Shown here piece after piece: positions 15,339 to 23,802 of a stretch of 41,503 nucleotides of DNA. The number at the start of each line of letters is the position of its first letter. The stretch's first letter is position 1. The notes under the pieces are model-generated. The model searched no databases and had not been told where the DNA came from. It saw only the letters and a list, made by a program, of their open reading frames with translations. The DNA comes from Flavobacterium terrigena (GTDB taxonomy: Bacteria; Bacteroidota; Bacteroidia; Flavobacteriales; Flavobacteriaceae): assembly GCF_900108955.1 (NCBI RefSeq), contig NZ_FNYA01000011.1, forward strand, positions 1-41,503, in the 5' to 3' direction. A program made the translations under genes and the position numbers.

Positions 15339-16337
15339 CTACTTACTAGAATCTTTAACCATTCTTTTTAAAATAGCCCATTGTTTTAAAGCATCTCTGG
15401 CTTCTACCGCTGGATAACCAAGCATGACTTTTCCTGCAGGAATATCGGCAGCAACACCAGAACCTGCACCAACAATAGCGCCATCACCAATCACGATGTG
15501 GTCTTTTACAGAAACGCTACCGCCAATAATTACGCCATTTCCTAAAGTTACAGAACCGGCTAAACCAGAATTTCCGGCCATAATACAAAATTTACCCAAT
15601 TTACTATTGTGTCCAATTTGTACTAAATTATCTATTTTACAACCATCGCCTAAAATGGTAGAACTAAATTTACCTCTATCTACACACGAATTCGCACCTA
15701 TTTCTACACCATTTCCGATGATTACATTTCCAATTTGTGGAATTTTCACCAAGCCTTTTTCAGGATCAGGACGAAATCCGAAACCATCTGCACCGATTGT
15801 TGCGTTTGGATGGATAATACAATGACTTCCAATATGACAACGCTCCCGAATAACAGTTCCCGACCAAATTGTGGTATTGTTACCGATAGTACATTCATCT
15901 AAAATAGTGACGTTGTGATAAATAATTACATTTTCACCAAGTTTTACATTAGGACCGATATACGTTCCTGCTCCAATTTTTACATTATTCCCAACACTTA
16001 CCGAAGCATCAATAACTGCTGTTGGATGAATATTTACAGCAAAAACGGGTGCTGGTGGTGCAAACATTTCCAATACTTGCGACATCGCTAAATCGGCATT
16101 ATTTACTTTGATAAACGCTCTGTTTTCACCTGGTTCAATAGCAATATCATTATTAACTACCGCGACACACGCACTTGAAGTTGACCAAAATTTTTCGTAT
16201 TTTTTATTTCCGATAAAGGAAATCTCTGTGGTTGTTGCTGCATCCAATTGTTCAGGAGCAGTAATTGAAGTGGTAGTATTTCCTACGATTTCTCCTTTAA
16301 GGATATGATTTATTTCTTGAATAGAATACGTTTTCAT
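15339..16337 (-). CDS. lpxD: UDP-3-O-acylglucosamine N-acyltransferase
   Basis: A 332-residue lipid A pathway enzyme that transfers a 3-hydroxyacyl chain from ACP to the 2-amino group of UDP-3-O-acyl-GlcN. The N-terminal uridine-binding domain (1-100) precedes a left-handed beta helix of hexapeptide repeats (about 103-305; for example IGAGTY, IGPNVK, LGENVI). The GADGFGF segment (183-189) and catalytic histidine H243 in VQIGHNSKLGK are in place. The C-terminal helix ALKQWAILKRM fits LpxD trimers. It stands alone, without lpxC or lpxA beside it. Confidence 0.93.
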   Translation of the reverse strand: MKTYSIQEINHILKGEIVGNTTTSITAPEQLDAATTTEISFIGNKKYEKFWSTSSACVAVVNNDIAIEPGENRAFIKVNNADLAMSQVLEMFAPPAPVFAVNIHPTAVIDASVSVGNNVKIGAGTYIGPNVKLGENVIIYHNVTILDECTIGNNTTIWSGTVIRERCHIGSHCIIHPNATIGADGFGFRPDPEKGLVKIPQIGNVIIGNGVEIGANSCVDRGKFSSTILGDGCKIDNLVQIGHNSKLGKFCIMAGNSGLAGSVTLGNGVIIGGSVSVKDHIVIGDGAIVGAGSGVAADIPAGKVMLGYPAVEARDALKQWAILKRMVKDSSK

Positions 16338-16482
16338 GGAACAGTAAATTAATTTGTAATGTTAATTAGGGTTGATAATAAAACATTAAAAATCAATTAA
16401 ACTTAAAATATTTTGTTACAATTTACACTAAAACTAGCTAATATGAAATTATTTAACGTTTTGAAACAAAAAAAGTGAATTC

Positions 16483-16578
16483 TAGCCGTGGGTGAAGCGG
16501 TATCTTTTTATTTTTTGTCTTTCGACAAGCTAAGTATGACAAAAAATAAAAAATTTAGCGGAACACGCGACGATTGGT
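16483..16578. repeat. REP-like palindromic interspersed element, copy 2
   Basis: Perfect 15-bp inverted repeat TTTTTATTTTTTGTC (16505-16519) / GACAAAAAATAAAAA (16538-16552). It is flanked by TAGCCGTGG...AAGCGGTATC on the left and ATTTAGCGGAACACGCGA...GGTGATTTGAAA on the right. These boxes align with the minus strand of copy 1 (1521-1608) although the palindromes differ. The loop TTTCGACAAGCTAAGTAT resembles a second dispersed motif. It separates xerD from lpxD. Confidence 0.7.
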
Positions 16579-16612
16579 GATTTGAAAAACTAGTTGTGTG
16601 CTACTTAAAAAA

Positions 16613-17515
16613 CTACTTCCCGCGTGGATGATACGTATTCATCACATCAGCTAAGAATTTTCTATCTAAATGCATATATACTTCTGTAGTCGTAATAGAT
16701 TCATGACCTAACATCAATTGAATAGAACGTAAATCGGCACCATTTTCCAATAAATGTGTCGCAAATGAATGGCGAAATGTGTGTGGCGAAATCGTCTTTT
16801 TTAAATCGATTTTAACCGCTAAATCTTTGATAATCGTAAAAATCATAGCGCGAGTCAACTGTTTTCCTCTTCGATTGAGAAATAACGTGTCTTCATGGCC
16901 TTTTTGAATTGGCAAATGCGAACGAATAAAACCTTTGTAATTCAGAATGATTTTCTGCGTAGGCAAACCAATTGGTACGAAACGTTGTTTGTTTCCTTTT
17001 CCAGTAATTTTGATAAAACCTTCTTCGAAGAATAAATCGGAAATCTTTAAAGTTACTAATTCCGAAACACGTAAACCACAGCTATACAAAGTTTCCAGCA
17101 TCGCCTTGTTGCGTTCGCCTTCTGCCGATGTTAGATTTATCGCATTTATCAGTAAATCAATTTCTTGAGTGGAAAGTGTATCGGGTAATTTTCTACCTGT
17201 TTTTGGTACTTCAATTAATTCTAAAGGTGTATCTTTCCTATAATCTTCGAAAATCAAATAATTGAAAAAACTCTTTAATCCAGAAATGATTCTTGATTGA
17301 CTTCGTGCGTTGACTTGTGAAGATATCTTGTAAATGAACTGCTGCACTTGTTCATCCGTAATTTTTATCGGAGAAACTTCAATGTTATTTTCTGTCAAAA
17401 AACCTACTAACTTTTCAATATCGAAACTATAATTTTGAATCGTATTCGGAGACAATCCACGTTCCAATCGCAAATAATTTTGATATTCTTTTATGTACGT
17501 ATTCCAGTTTGGCAT
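16613..17515 (-). CDS. xerD: Tyrosine recombinase XerD
   Basis: A 300-residue site-specific recombinase for chromosome-dimer resolution at dif. The N-terminal SAM-like core-binding domain covers about 1-95. The catalytic domain has R149 (CGLRVSEL), K173 (TGKGNKQR), H245 and R248 (HTFRHSFATHLL), H271 (LGHESITTTEVY) and nucleophile Y280. The ending DVMNTYHPRGK is the classical XerD tail. Length and spacing are canonical, in contrast to the longer recombinase at 39927. Divergent from the metal-uptake operon. Confidence 0.92.
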   Translation of the reverse strand: MPNWNTYIKEYQNYLRLERGLSPNTIQNYSFDIEKLVGFLTENNIEVSPIKITDEQVQQFIYKISSQVNARSQSRIISGLKSFFNYLIFEDYRKDTPLELIEVPKTGRKLPDTLSTQEIDLLINAINLTSAEGERNKAMLETLYSCGLRVSELVTLKISDLFFEEGFIKITGKGNKQRFVPIGLPTQKIILNYKGFIRSHLPIQKGHEDTLFLNRRGKQLTRAMIFTIIKDLAVKIDLKKTISPHTFRHSFATHLLENGADLRSIQLMLGHESITTTEVYMHLDRKFLADVMNTYHPRGK

Positions 17516-17542
17516 TTAGTATTCTGATAATTAAGATAGAAA

Positions 17543-17550
17543 CAAAAATA
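17543..17550 (-). promoter_or_regulatory. -7 promoter element of xerD
   Basis: On the minus strand TATTTTTG matches TAnnTTTG, 27 bases ahead of the xerD start. No clear -33 TTG at normal spacing. Confidence 0.5.
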
Positions 17551-17595
17551 AGTATTTTTTTCACGATAAAGTTTCTTTAATTTCCATTGATGCAC

Positions 17596-17603
17596 TATTT
17601 TTG
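17596..17603 (+). promoter_or_regulatory. -7 promoter element of the metal-uptake operon
   Basis: TATTTTTG followed by C matches TAnnTTTG. Transcription would start near 17608-17611, which excludes the TTG at 17601 as a translated start for the next gene. Confidence 0.55.
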
Positions 17604-17990
17604 CATAAAATTTCAATTCTGAAAAAAGCAATTTCCATATTCATCTGTTTTTTACTCTTTTTGCCAGCAATTAGTAATCTTTTTGTAGTGATTAGTTTCA
17701 AAATCAATCAAGATTATATTGCAAAAACGCTTTGTGAGAAAAAAGAAGAAAAGGAAAATACCTGTAACGGACATTGTCACCTGAAAAAAGAATTGAAAAA
17801 AGTTTCGGAAACGGAAAACGATTCAAACATTCCGAATACCTATAAAGAAAAAATGGAATTGGTATTTATTCAACCTGAATTTACTTTTTCTATCTACAAT
17901 TTTCAAACTCCAAAAACATCGTTTTCATTTTATACAGAAAGCGAAATTCCAATCCTAACAAATCGTATTTTTCATCCACCACTCGCTTAA
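17601..17990 (+). CDS. Small secreted/membrane protein with Cys-rich CNGHC motif
   Basis: Up to 129 residues. A hydrophobic signal or anchor helix (about 9-33) is followed by the Cys motif TLCEKKEEKENTCNGHCHLKKEL (three Cys, two His), a charged stretch, and a C terminus ending HPPLA. I recognise the pattern (C, then CxGxCxLKKEL) from small proteins upstream of TonB receptors in Flavobacteria but not a function; metal or haem binding is plausible. There is no ATG. TTG 17601 overlaps the predicted promoter, so ATT 17610 or CTG 17619 are alternative starts. It precedes the TonB receptor by 138 bases. Confidence 0.65.
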   Translation: MHKISILKKAISIFICFLLFLPAISNLFVVISFKINQDYIAKTLCEKKEEKENTCNGHCHLKKELKKVSETENDSNIPNTYKEKMELVFIQPEFTFSIYNFQTPKTSFSFYTESEIPILTNRIFHPPLA

Positions 17991-18086
17991 AATTTAATTT
18001 TAGAACGTTTAATTTCTACAAACGTATTTATCGAAATTTAATTTTAATCCTTTCAATAGAAAATCCTGTTGAAACATAATCTTGTG

Positions 18087-18116
18087 CTATAATCGTCTCA
18101 AAAAAGATGATTATAG
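18087..18116 (+). promoter_or_regulatory. Hairpin in the leader of the TonB-dependent receptor
   Basis: CTATAATCGTCT / AGATGATTATAG form a 12-bp stem with one G-U pair (RNA) and loop CAAAAA. It ends 12 bases before the receptor ATG. No T-run follows, so it is not a normal terminator. It could be an operator dyad, an mRNA-stability hairpin or a translational control element. Confidence 0.5.
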
Positions 18117-18128
18117 TCTAAACTTGCT

Positions 18129-20270
18129 ATGAAAAATATTTATATTCTCTTACTATTTTTAGTAGGAAACCTCGTTGTTGCGCAACAATCAAAAAGCAAC
18201 GACACCACAACTAATACAATTGAAGAAGTATTTGTAACCGCGAATAAAACCGAAACAAAAAAGGCGGAAATGCCCGTTGCCATTCATAAATTATCTAAAA
18301 AAACAATTGAAGAAACCAAAGCGACTTCTATGTACGAATTGGTCAATAAAGTACCTGGTGCGATAATGGTCAACTTAGGAAATGAGCAACATTCGATGGC
18401 GATTAGACAACCGATGACAACCAATTCTTACTTTTTATATCTGGAAGATGGTTTGCCAATTCGACCTTTAGGGATTTTTAATCATAATGCTTTGTTGGAA
18501 ATCAATCAGTTCAATTTACAGAATATTGAAGTTGTAAAAGGACCAACTTCGTCTATTTACGGACCAGATGCGATTGGTGGTTCGATTAATTTAATTTCGG
18601 TTAATCCGAATTTGCATCCGAGTTTCAAAATTGGTTTGCAAGCGGATCAATTTGGGTATCGAAACATTGCTGCTTCTGGAAGTAGTACATTTGGGAAATT
18701 TGGCGTTCATATTGCTGGTTTATACGCCGATCAGAAAGATTCTTGGATGACGTATTCCGATTATAAAAAGGCGAATATTAATGCGAAATTAGTTTATCAA
18801 TTCAACAACAAAACGAAGTTAATTGGAACTATTTTTAACGGAAATTACTATTCTGACATGTTCGGAACCGTGAATGAAAAAGCTTTTTTAGATAGAAATT
18901 ACACGAGTCAGACTGATTTCACCTATAGAAAATCGGAAGCTTTACGAACCAAATTAACCTTTGAAAAAGATTGGAATAGCACTTCAAAAACGTCTATAAC
19001 AACTTATTTTAGAGATAATAAATTAGGACAAAATCCGGCTTACGGAATCAAATGGGCGACTGGTCAAACAACTGCAAAAGGTGAAATTAATTCGAATAAT
19101 TTTAAAAGTTATGGCGCATTAATTCAACAAATTCAAAACATAAACATCATTAAAACGGAAGCTGTTGCTGGATTTTTATACGATTATTCTCCAATCACCT
19201 ATTTTTCGAATCAAATTAATTTAAAAGCCAATTTAGATGCTGGTGGACAAACCGTTTCAAATTATGAAAATTTAGGCGAAAATGGTGTAAAATTAGCTGA
19301 TTACGATTCGGAAGTAAAAAATGTTGCGGCGTATATTCAAACGAAAACGAAATTGAATCACGATTTAATTTTGACTTTTGGAATGCGACATGATATTATG
19401 GATTTGAGTTATAACAACTACATAAACAACAGCAACGGAAATCAAAAATATGAAAGCACCACATTTAAAGGCGGATTGAACTTTATCATCAATAAAAATG
19501 TGGGTTATTATATCAATTATTCAGAAGGATTTACGCCACCAGGCGTAACATCCATTTTCAGATTAAAACCTGGAACTGGCGGAAATACAGGAATTCCTGC
19601 TGATTTTTATTATAATTTAAAACCAGCTTTATTCAGAAATTATGAAATTGGTGGATATGCGAATTTAATCACTAACAAACTGACGATAGATTATGCGTTT
19701 TACTTATTAAATGGTAAAAATGAGTTGTTAAACATTCGTCAAGCGGATAATTCTTTCGACTATCAATCGGCAGGGCAAACACGACATAAAGGTGTCGAAT
19801 TTTCTTTGAATTACTATCATTCTAAGCAATTTCAATTCAGAATTGGTGGTACAGCAGCTCAACATACTTTTGTGAAATTCGATGTTTCAGCCAAACCAAC
19901 GGATGCGCTTAAAAACTTAGATGGATTTGAAATGCCTTCTGCTCCAAAATGGTCGGGAAACAGTGAAATTACCTATAGACCAAATTGGTTTCCCAACTTC
20001 AGAATTGCTGTGGAATGTCAATATGTTTCGAGCTTTTTCCAAAATCAAGTTAACACAGTAAAATATGAAGGTTACACTATTTTTAATTCGAGATTGGGTT
20101 ATAAATGGAAAAATATTGAAGTATTTACGAATGTTTTAAACACAACTGATAAATTATATGCCTATAATGTAACTCGAGCGAACGCTGCAAATGCTAAAGC
20201 AACTTACACTGTAGCCGCACCAAGAACATTTATGTTTGGATTCCAATATTGTTTTGATTTGAAGAAATAA
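18129..20270 (+). CDS. TonB-dependent outer-membrane receptor
   Basis: A 713-residue outer-membrane transporter. The signal peptide is residues 1-18, cleaved near VVAQQ. A TonB-box-like segment EEVFVTANK (about 34-42) comes before the plug domain (about 45-155) with IEVVKGPTSSIYGPDAIGGSINLIS. A beta barrel follows and ends in FMFGFQYCFDLKK, with the usual aromatic C-terminal strand slightly extended. There is no N-terminal carboxypeptidase-like or STN domain, and no SusD partner follows, so this is a metal-chelate type receptor and not a glycan (SusC) one. The next gene, 2 bases on, encodes a PepSY reductase-like protein, supporting iron or another chelated metal as substrate. Confidence 0.9.
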   Translation: MKNIYILLLFLVGNLVVAQQSKSNDTTTNTIEEVFVTANKTETKKAEMPVAIHKLSKKTIEETKATSMYELVNKVPGAIMVNLGNEQHSMAIRQPMTTNSYFLYLEDGLPIRPLGIFNHNALLEINQFNLQNIEVVKGPTSSIYGPDAIGGSINLISVNPNLHPSFKIGLQADQFGYRNIAASGSSTFGKFGVHIAGLYADQKDSWMTYSDYKKANINAKLVYQFNNKTKLIGTIFNGNYYSDMFGTVNEKAFLDRNYTSQTDFTYRKSEALRTKLTFEKDWNSTSKTSITTYFRDNKLGQNPAYGIKWATGQTTAKGEINSNNFKSYGALIQQIQNINIIKTEAVAGFLYDYSPITYFSNQINLKANLDAGGQTVSNYENLGENGVKLADYDSEVKNVAAYIQTKTKLNHDLILTFGMRHDIMDLSYNNYINNSNGNQKYESTTFKGGLNFIINKNVGYYINYSEGFTPPGVTSIFRLKPGTGGNTGIPADFYYNLKPALFRNYEIGGYANLITNKLTIDYAFYLLNGKNELLNIRQADNSFDYQSAGQTRHKGVEFSLNYYHSKQFQFRIGGTAAQHTFVKFDVSAKPTDALKNLDGFEMPSAPKWSGNSEITYRPNWFPNFRIAVECQYVSSFFQNQVNTVKYEGYTIFNSRLGYKWKNIEVFTNVLNTTDKLYAYNVTRANAANAKATYTVAAPRTFMFGFQYCFDLKK

Positions 20271-20272
20271 TT

Positions 20273-21820
20273 ATGAAGGCAAAAGATTCAAAACTAAAAA
20301 AACGATTAAAGCAAAACATTTATAAATATCATAAATACTTGGCTTTTTTCACCATAGTTCCTGTTATATTTTGGAGTTTATCTGGAATTATGCATCCAAT
20401 GATGTCTCATTTTTTTAAACCAGAAATAGCAAAGGAATATTTAGAAAATCAGAAAATTGACACTTCTAAAATTAATTTTACATTAAAAGAAGTTCTAATT
20501 AAAAACAAAGAGAAATCAATAAAAAATTTTAGAATTGTTAGCTTCAAAAACCAACAATTTTATCAAGTAATAAACAGTAAAAATGAAGCGTTATATTTCA
20601 ATACTTCGACTGCCAATTTGTTGAAAAATGGAGATAATTTATATGCCGAATGGTTGTCTAAATATTTTTTAAATGATAGCATTAGTAACGTTTCAAGCAA
20701 TATTGTTTTAACTGAATTTGACAATCAATACAAATACATTAATAGATATTTGCCAGTTCATAAAATTTCTTTTAATCGTAATGATGCTATGGAAATTTAT
20801 ATAGAAACCTCATCAAGTAAATTGGCGACTTTTAATCCAAAATCACGTCAAGTTTTTATTTGGTTTTTTGATACGTTTCATAATTTTTCATTTATAGAGA
20901 AAATTTCAAACGAGTACGTAAGAATAATAGTAGTTGGAATTTCTTTGTTTACCATTTTGTGTAGTGCAATAAGTGGATTGATAATTTATGGCTTATTTTG
21001 GAAACAATTCAAAAAAATAAATGCTACAACAAGCGAATTAAAAACTAGAAAAAATCATAGAAAATTAGGCCTTTTATTCTCGTTTTTTACTTTCGCTTTC
21101 GTTTTAAGTGGCTTATTTCATATTATTAAGAAATGGGAACCGAATACTATTACAAAATTAGTTTACGAACCCATTTTTGAAACCAAAAGTATCGACTTTG
21201 ATATTAAAGAACTTCCTTTAAATTGGAATGAAGAAATTAATTTTGGGTTGGTCAATTTTAACAACGAAACTTATTTAAGAAATAGTATTAAAAAAAATGA
21301 AAAAGTAGAAAAATCAGACAGTAAGGATTTTAAAAGTAAACCAAAACCAAATTATATTATTTCATTTTACAAAATCAATCAACTTAATAAATCAGAAGAT
21401 TTAGATTTAAAATATGCACAATTTTTAGTGGAAGAATTGAACAAAAAACACCAATTCTTAGATAAAAACCTACTAGTTGAAAGTAATCAAAAAGAAGTTG
21501 CTGTTTTAAATGATTTTGATAAAAAAGAATATGGATTTGTAAACAAAAGGCTTCCAGTTATCAAAATCGCCTACAATACTCCTGAAAACAACACGTTTTT
21601 TATTGAAACAAATACATCTAGAATTGCCGCAAAAGTAAATAATTATGACAGAGCCGAAGGCTATACTTTTGCTTTACTGCATAAATTTTTATATTTAGAA
21701 TGGGCTGGAAAACCAATACGAGATTTTGTTACCGTATTAACAGCTTTGTCGATTCTAGTAATTAGTGTTTTTGGATTACTGATATTGAAAAAAAAAGTAA
21801 CTACTAATAGAAAAGCATAA
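20273..21820 (+). CDS. PepSY-associated inner-membrane protein (putative ferric-chelate reductase)
   Basis: A 515-residue membrane protein of the PepSY-TM type. Helices are at about 24-43 (FFTIVPVIFWSLSGIMHPM), 215-240, 263-283 (FSFFTFAFVLSGLFHIIKKW) and 480-508. Two periplasmic PepSY-like regions lie between helices 1 and 2 and between 3 and 4, each with an internally similar YxNxRLPVxKIxxN segment (YINRYLPVHKISFN and YGFVNKRLPVIKIAYN). Histidines next to the helices (HKY, HP, HNF, HIIKK) could bind haem. Family members accompany siderophore receptors and are thought to reduce or release the metal in the periplasm. Start 2 bases after the receptor stop, terminator at 21824. Confidence 0.82.
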   Translation: MKAKDSKLKKRLKQNIYKYHKYLAFFTIVPVIFWSLSGIMHPMMSHFFKPEIAKEYLENQKIDTSKINFTLKEVLIKNKEKSIKNFRIVSFKNQQFYQVINSKNEALYFNTSTANLLKNGDNLYAEWLSKYFLNDSISNVSSNIVLTEFDNQYKYINRYLPVHKISFNRNDAMEIYIETSSSKLATFNPKSRQVFIWFFDTFHNFSFIEKISNEYVRIIVVGISLFTILCSAISGLIIYGLFWKQFKKINATTSELKTRKNHRKLGLLFSFFTFAFVLSGLFHIIKKWEPNTITKLVYEPIFETKSIDFDIKELPLNWNEEINFGLVNFNNETYLRNSIKKNEKVEKSDSKDFKSKPKPNYIISFYKINQLNKSEDLDLKYAQFLVEELNKKHQFLDKNLLVESNQKEVAVLNDFDKKEYGFVNKRLPVIKIAYNTPENNTFFIETNTSRIAAKVNNYDRAEGYTFALLHKFLYLEWAGKPIRDFVTVLTALSILVISVFGLLILKKKVTTNRKA

Positions 21821-21823
21821 AAC

Positions 21824-21858
21824 AAAAAAATCGCTAAATCAACTTTAGCGATTTTTTT
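21824..21858 (+). terminator. Intrinsic terminator of the metal-uptake operon
   Basis: AAAAAAATCGCTAAA / TTTAGCGATTTTTTT, 15-bp stem, loop TCAAC, ending in a T-run. Four bases after the PepSY gene stop. Confidence 0.9.
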
Positions 21859-21869
21859 TATGTATAAAA

Positions 21870-21895
21870 AAAGCCTTACATTTCTGTAAGGCTTT
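21870..21895 (-). terminator. Intrinsic terminator of tRNA-His
   Basis: AAAGCCTTACA / TGTAAGGCTTT, 11-bp stem with a 4-base loop. On the minus strand it is followed by TTTTTTATA. It begins directly after the tRNA 3' end. Confidence 0.88.
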
Positions 21896-21896
21896 G

Positions 21897-21971
21897 GGTG
21901 GAAGACCGGGTTCGAACCGGCGACCCTCGGTACCACAAACCGATGCTCTAACCAGCTGAGCTACAACCACC
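21897..21971 (-). tRNA. tRNA-His (anticodon GTG)
   Basis: Minus strand. G-1 (complement of 21971) is present opposite C73, the histidine identity feature. The D arm begins GCTC. Anticodon stem TCGGT/ACCGA with loop TTGTGGT gives anticodon GTG. T arm GCCGG TTCGAAC CCGGT. The acceptor stem reads GTGGTTG against CTTCCAC, so positions 5:68 and 6:67 are both U-U as written. CCA is not encoded. Confidence 0.93.
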
Positions 21972-21988
21972 ATGTATGAATACGGGTG

Positions 21989-22019
21989 CAAATATAATAC
22001 TAAACTTGATACTTGCAAA
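21989..22019 (-). promoter_or_regulatory. Promoter of tRNA-His
   Basis: On the minus strand TATATTTG (21989-21996) with CTTTGC (22015-22020) 19 bases upstream. Both elements match the Bacteroidota consensus, and the start site is predicted about 10 bases ahead of the tRNA. Confidence 0.78.
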
Positions 22020-22035
22020 GAAAAAAATAAAAATT

Positions 22036-22752
22036 TTACATTAAATTTGTTAAACTATTGACTGTCAAATATCTTTCCACTGTAAATCCTTCGGCGTGTT
22101 CCACTCCTACTAAACGTCCTAAATCCATTGCGCGATATTCTATACTGTTTAAGAAATTTTTTGAGGTAATTGGTGTCTTAGGTTCGTTAGAATTTGGATC
22201 GTAAAATTGTGTTTTATAAGCTTTTACCGATTCCATTTTCACATCCATAAACCCAGAAACATCTACCACGAAATCTGGTTCAATGTTTTGCCATTGTATG
22301 TAATGATACACTAATTTTGGTCGGAAATGCGCTTGTTTCTCGCCATTTAACTCCGTTTCAATTTTTGATAAACCTGATAAAAAACACGCATCGCTAACCA
22401 ATTTACTACCTTTTCCATGATCGATATGTCTATCAGTAATTGCATTACATAAGACAATTTCTGGTTGGTATTTGCGAATCATTTTTATGATTTCCAATTG
22501 ATGCGCTTCATCATTGATAAAAAATCCATCTCTGAAATTTAAATTTTCTCGAACATGAACTCCTAAAATTCTCGCAGCTTCGGCAGCTTCTTCATCTCTT
22601 GTTTGAGCTGTTCCACGTGTACCTAATTCACCACGTGTTAAATCGATAATTCCGACTTTCTTACCTAAAGAAATTTCTTTGGCAATTGTTCCTGAACAAC
22701 CTAATTCTACATCGTCTGGATGCGCACCGAATGCTAATATGTCTAATTTCAT
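22036..22752 (-). CDS. bshB1: Bacillithiol biosynthesis deacetylase
   Basis: A 238-residue Zn-dependent LmbE/PIG-L-fold deacetylase that removes acetate from GlcNAc-malate during bacillithiol synthesis. The metal site starts with AHPDDVELG (H11, D13, D14) and is completed by the HIDHGKG histidine (TDRHIDHGKGS). DLTRGELGTRGT and GFFINDE are typical BshB1 segments. Last gene of a run with the thioesterase and isochorismate synthase (15-base gap). bshA and bshC are not in the window. Confidence 0.92.
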   Translation of the reverse strand: MKLDILAFGAHPDDVELGCSGTIAKEISLGKKVGIIDLTRGELGTRGTAQTRDEEAAEAARILGVHVRENLNFRDGFFINDEAHQLEIIKMIRKYQPEIVLCNAITDRHIDHGKGSKLVSDACFLSGLSKIETELNGEKQAHFRPKLVYHYIQWQNIEPDFVVDVSGFMDVKMESVKAYKTQFYDPNSNEPKTPITSKNFLNSIEYRAMDLGRLVGVEHAEGFTVERYLTVNSLTNLM

Positions 22753-22767
22753 GTTTTTATTTTTGAG

Positions 22768-23802
22768 TTACTTAGCAACTAAGATACTTAATACTGTTTT
22801 TGCTTTATTTTCTGTTTCTATAAATTCCTTATTGGCTTGACTATCTTTTGTAATTCCGCAACCAACGTAAATAGTTGTGATAGTATTTTCAATTTCACAA
22901 CATCTCAAATTTACGAATAAATTGGTTTGTTCTTGCATTTGAAATTCGCCTAAAAAACCAGCATAATATTTTCTGTTATACTTTTCATTTTCTAAAAGGA
23001 AGTTTCTAGCTACTTTTAAAGGCATTCCACACACTGCAGATGTTGGATGCAAAGCGTTTATCACCTCTAATTCTGAAACATTTTGTTTTAATTTTCCAGA
23101 AATATCCGATTTTAAATGCACTAAATTCCCTGCTTTTTGTGTGTACGATTCAGAAATTTGTAAACTTTCAACTAAATTTTCTGTTCTGCTTTTGATGTAA
23201 TCTGTTACCAATTGTTGTTCTACAATTTCTTTTTCTTGCCAAGAAACTGTTTCCGAATAAACTTGCGTTCCAGCTAAAGCAACAGTTTCAAACGTATTGT
23301 TTTCAATTTTCGCTAATTGTTCTGGTGTTGCGCCCATCCACATTCCTACTTTCGGATGAAACCATAAATATCGGAAAGCTGTTGGATATTTTTTTAGTAA
23401 ATTTTGATACGATTTGATAAAATCTATCGGTTGAGAGATGTCTATTTTTCGAGATAAAACAACTTTTTCAAATATTCCTTTTTCAATTTCTGAAACGCCA
23501 TTTCTCACTAAATTTTCGAATGAAACTCGAGCATTTTCATCAGATTTACTTTCAATTTGAATTGGATTCTCCTCAATTTCTAGATTTATTTCTTCTTGAA
23601 AAACTTCAGAATCAGAAATCGGAAAAACTACATTGGTTTCGTTATAAAAACTCGCAAACACAAAACCTTTTTGATTTTCAAACACATTTAAAGTCGCATT
23701 ATTTTGAAAAATACCATGCAAAATTTCTTCATTTGGCTTGGCATAGACTACAAACGGCAATTGATTTTGAAAATGGGAAAGGACTTTGTCTAATAGTTTC
23801 AT
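22768..23802 (-). CDS. menF: Isochorismate synthase (chorismate-binding enzyme)
   Basis: A 344-residue member of the chorismate-utilising family (MenF/EntC/PabB/TrpE). Family segments are FEKVVLSRKI, YPTAFRYLWFHPKVGMWMGATPEQLA, ETVALAGTQ, HPTSAVCGMPLKVA (metal-binding His/Glu region) and YYAGFLGEF near the C terminus. Short length without a glutaminase domain, and the neighbouring hotdog thioesterase, point to menaquinone synthesis rather than folate or siderophore synthesis. The start overlaps the thioesterase stop by one base. The gene symbol is inferred from family plus context; menD is not present in the window. Confidence 0.85.
   Translation of the reverse strand: MKLLDKVLSHFQNQLPFVVYAKPNEEILHGIFQNNATLNVFENQKGFVFASFYNETNVVFPISDSEVFQEEINLEIEENPIQIESKSDENARVSFENLVRNGVSEIEKGIFEKVVLSRKIDISQPIDFIKSYQNLLKKYPTAFRYLWFHPKVGMWMGATPEQLAKIENNTFETVALAGTQVYSETVSWQEKEIVEQQLVTDYIKSRTENLVESLQISESYTQKAGNLVHLKSDISGKLKQNVSELEVINALHPTSAVCGMPLKVARNFLLENEKYNRKYYAGFLGEFQMQEQTNLFVNLRCCEIENTITTIYVGCGITKDSQANKEFIETENKAKTVLSILVAK

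Noticed and set aside
21661..21936. 91-codon minus-strand frame starting in tRNA-His
   Set aside because: Begins inside the tRNA (VPRVAGSNPVFHPK is tRNA-derived), crosses two terminators and is antisense to the PepSY gene.
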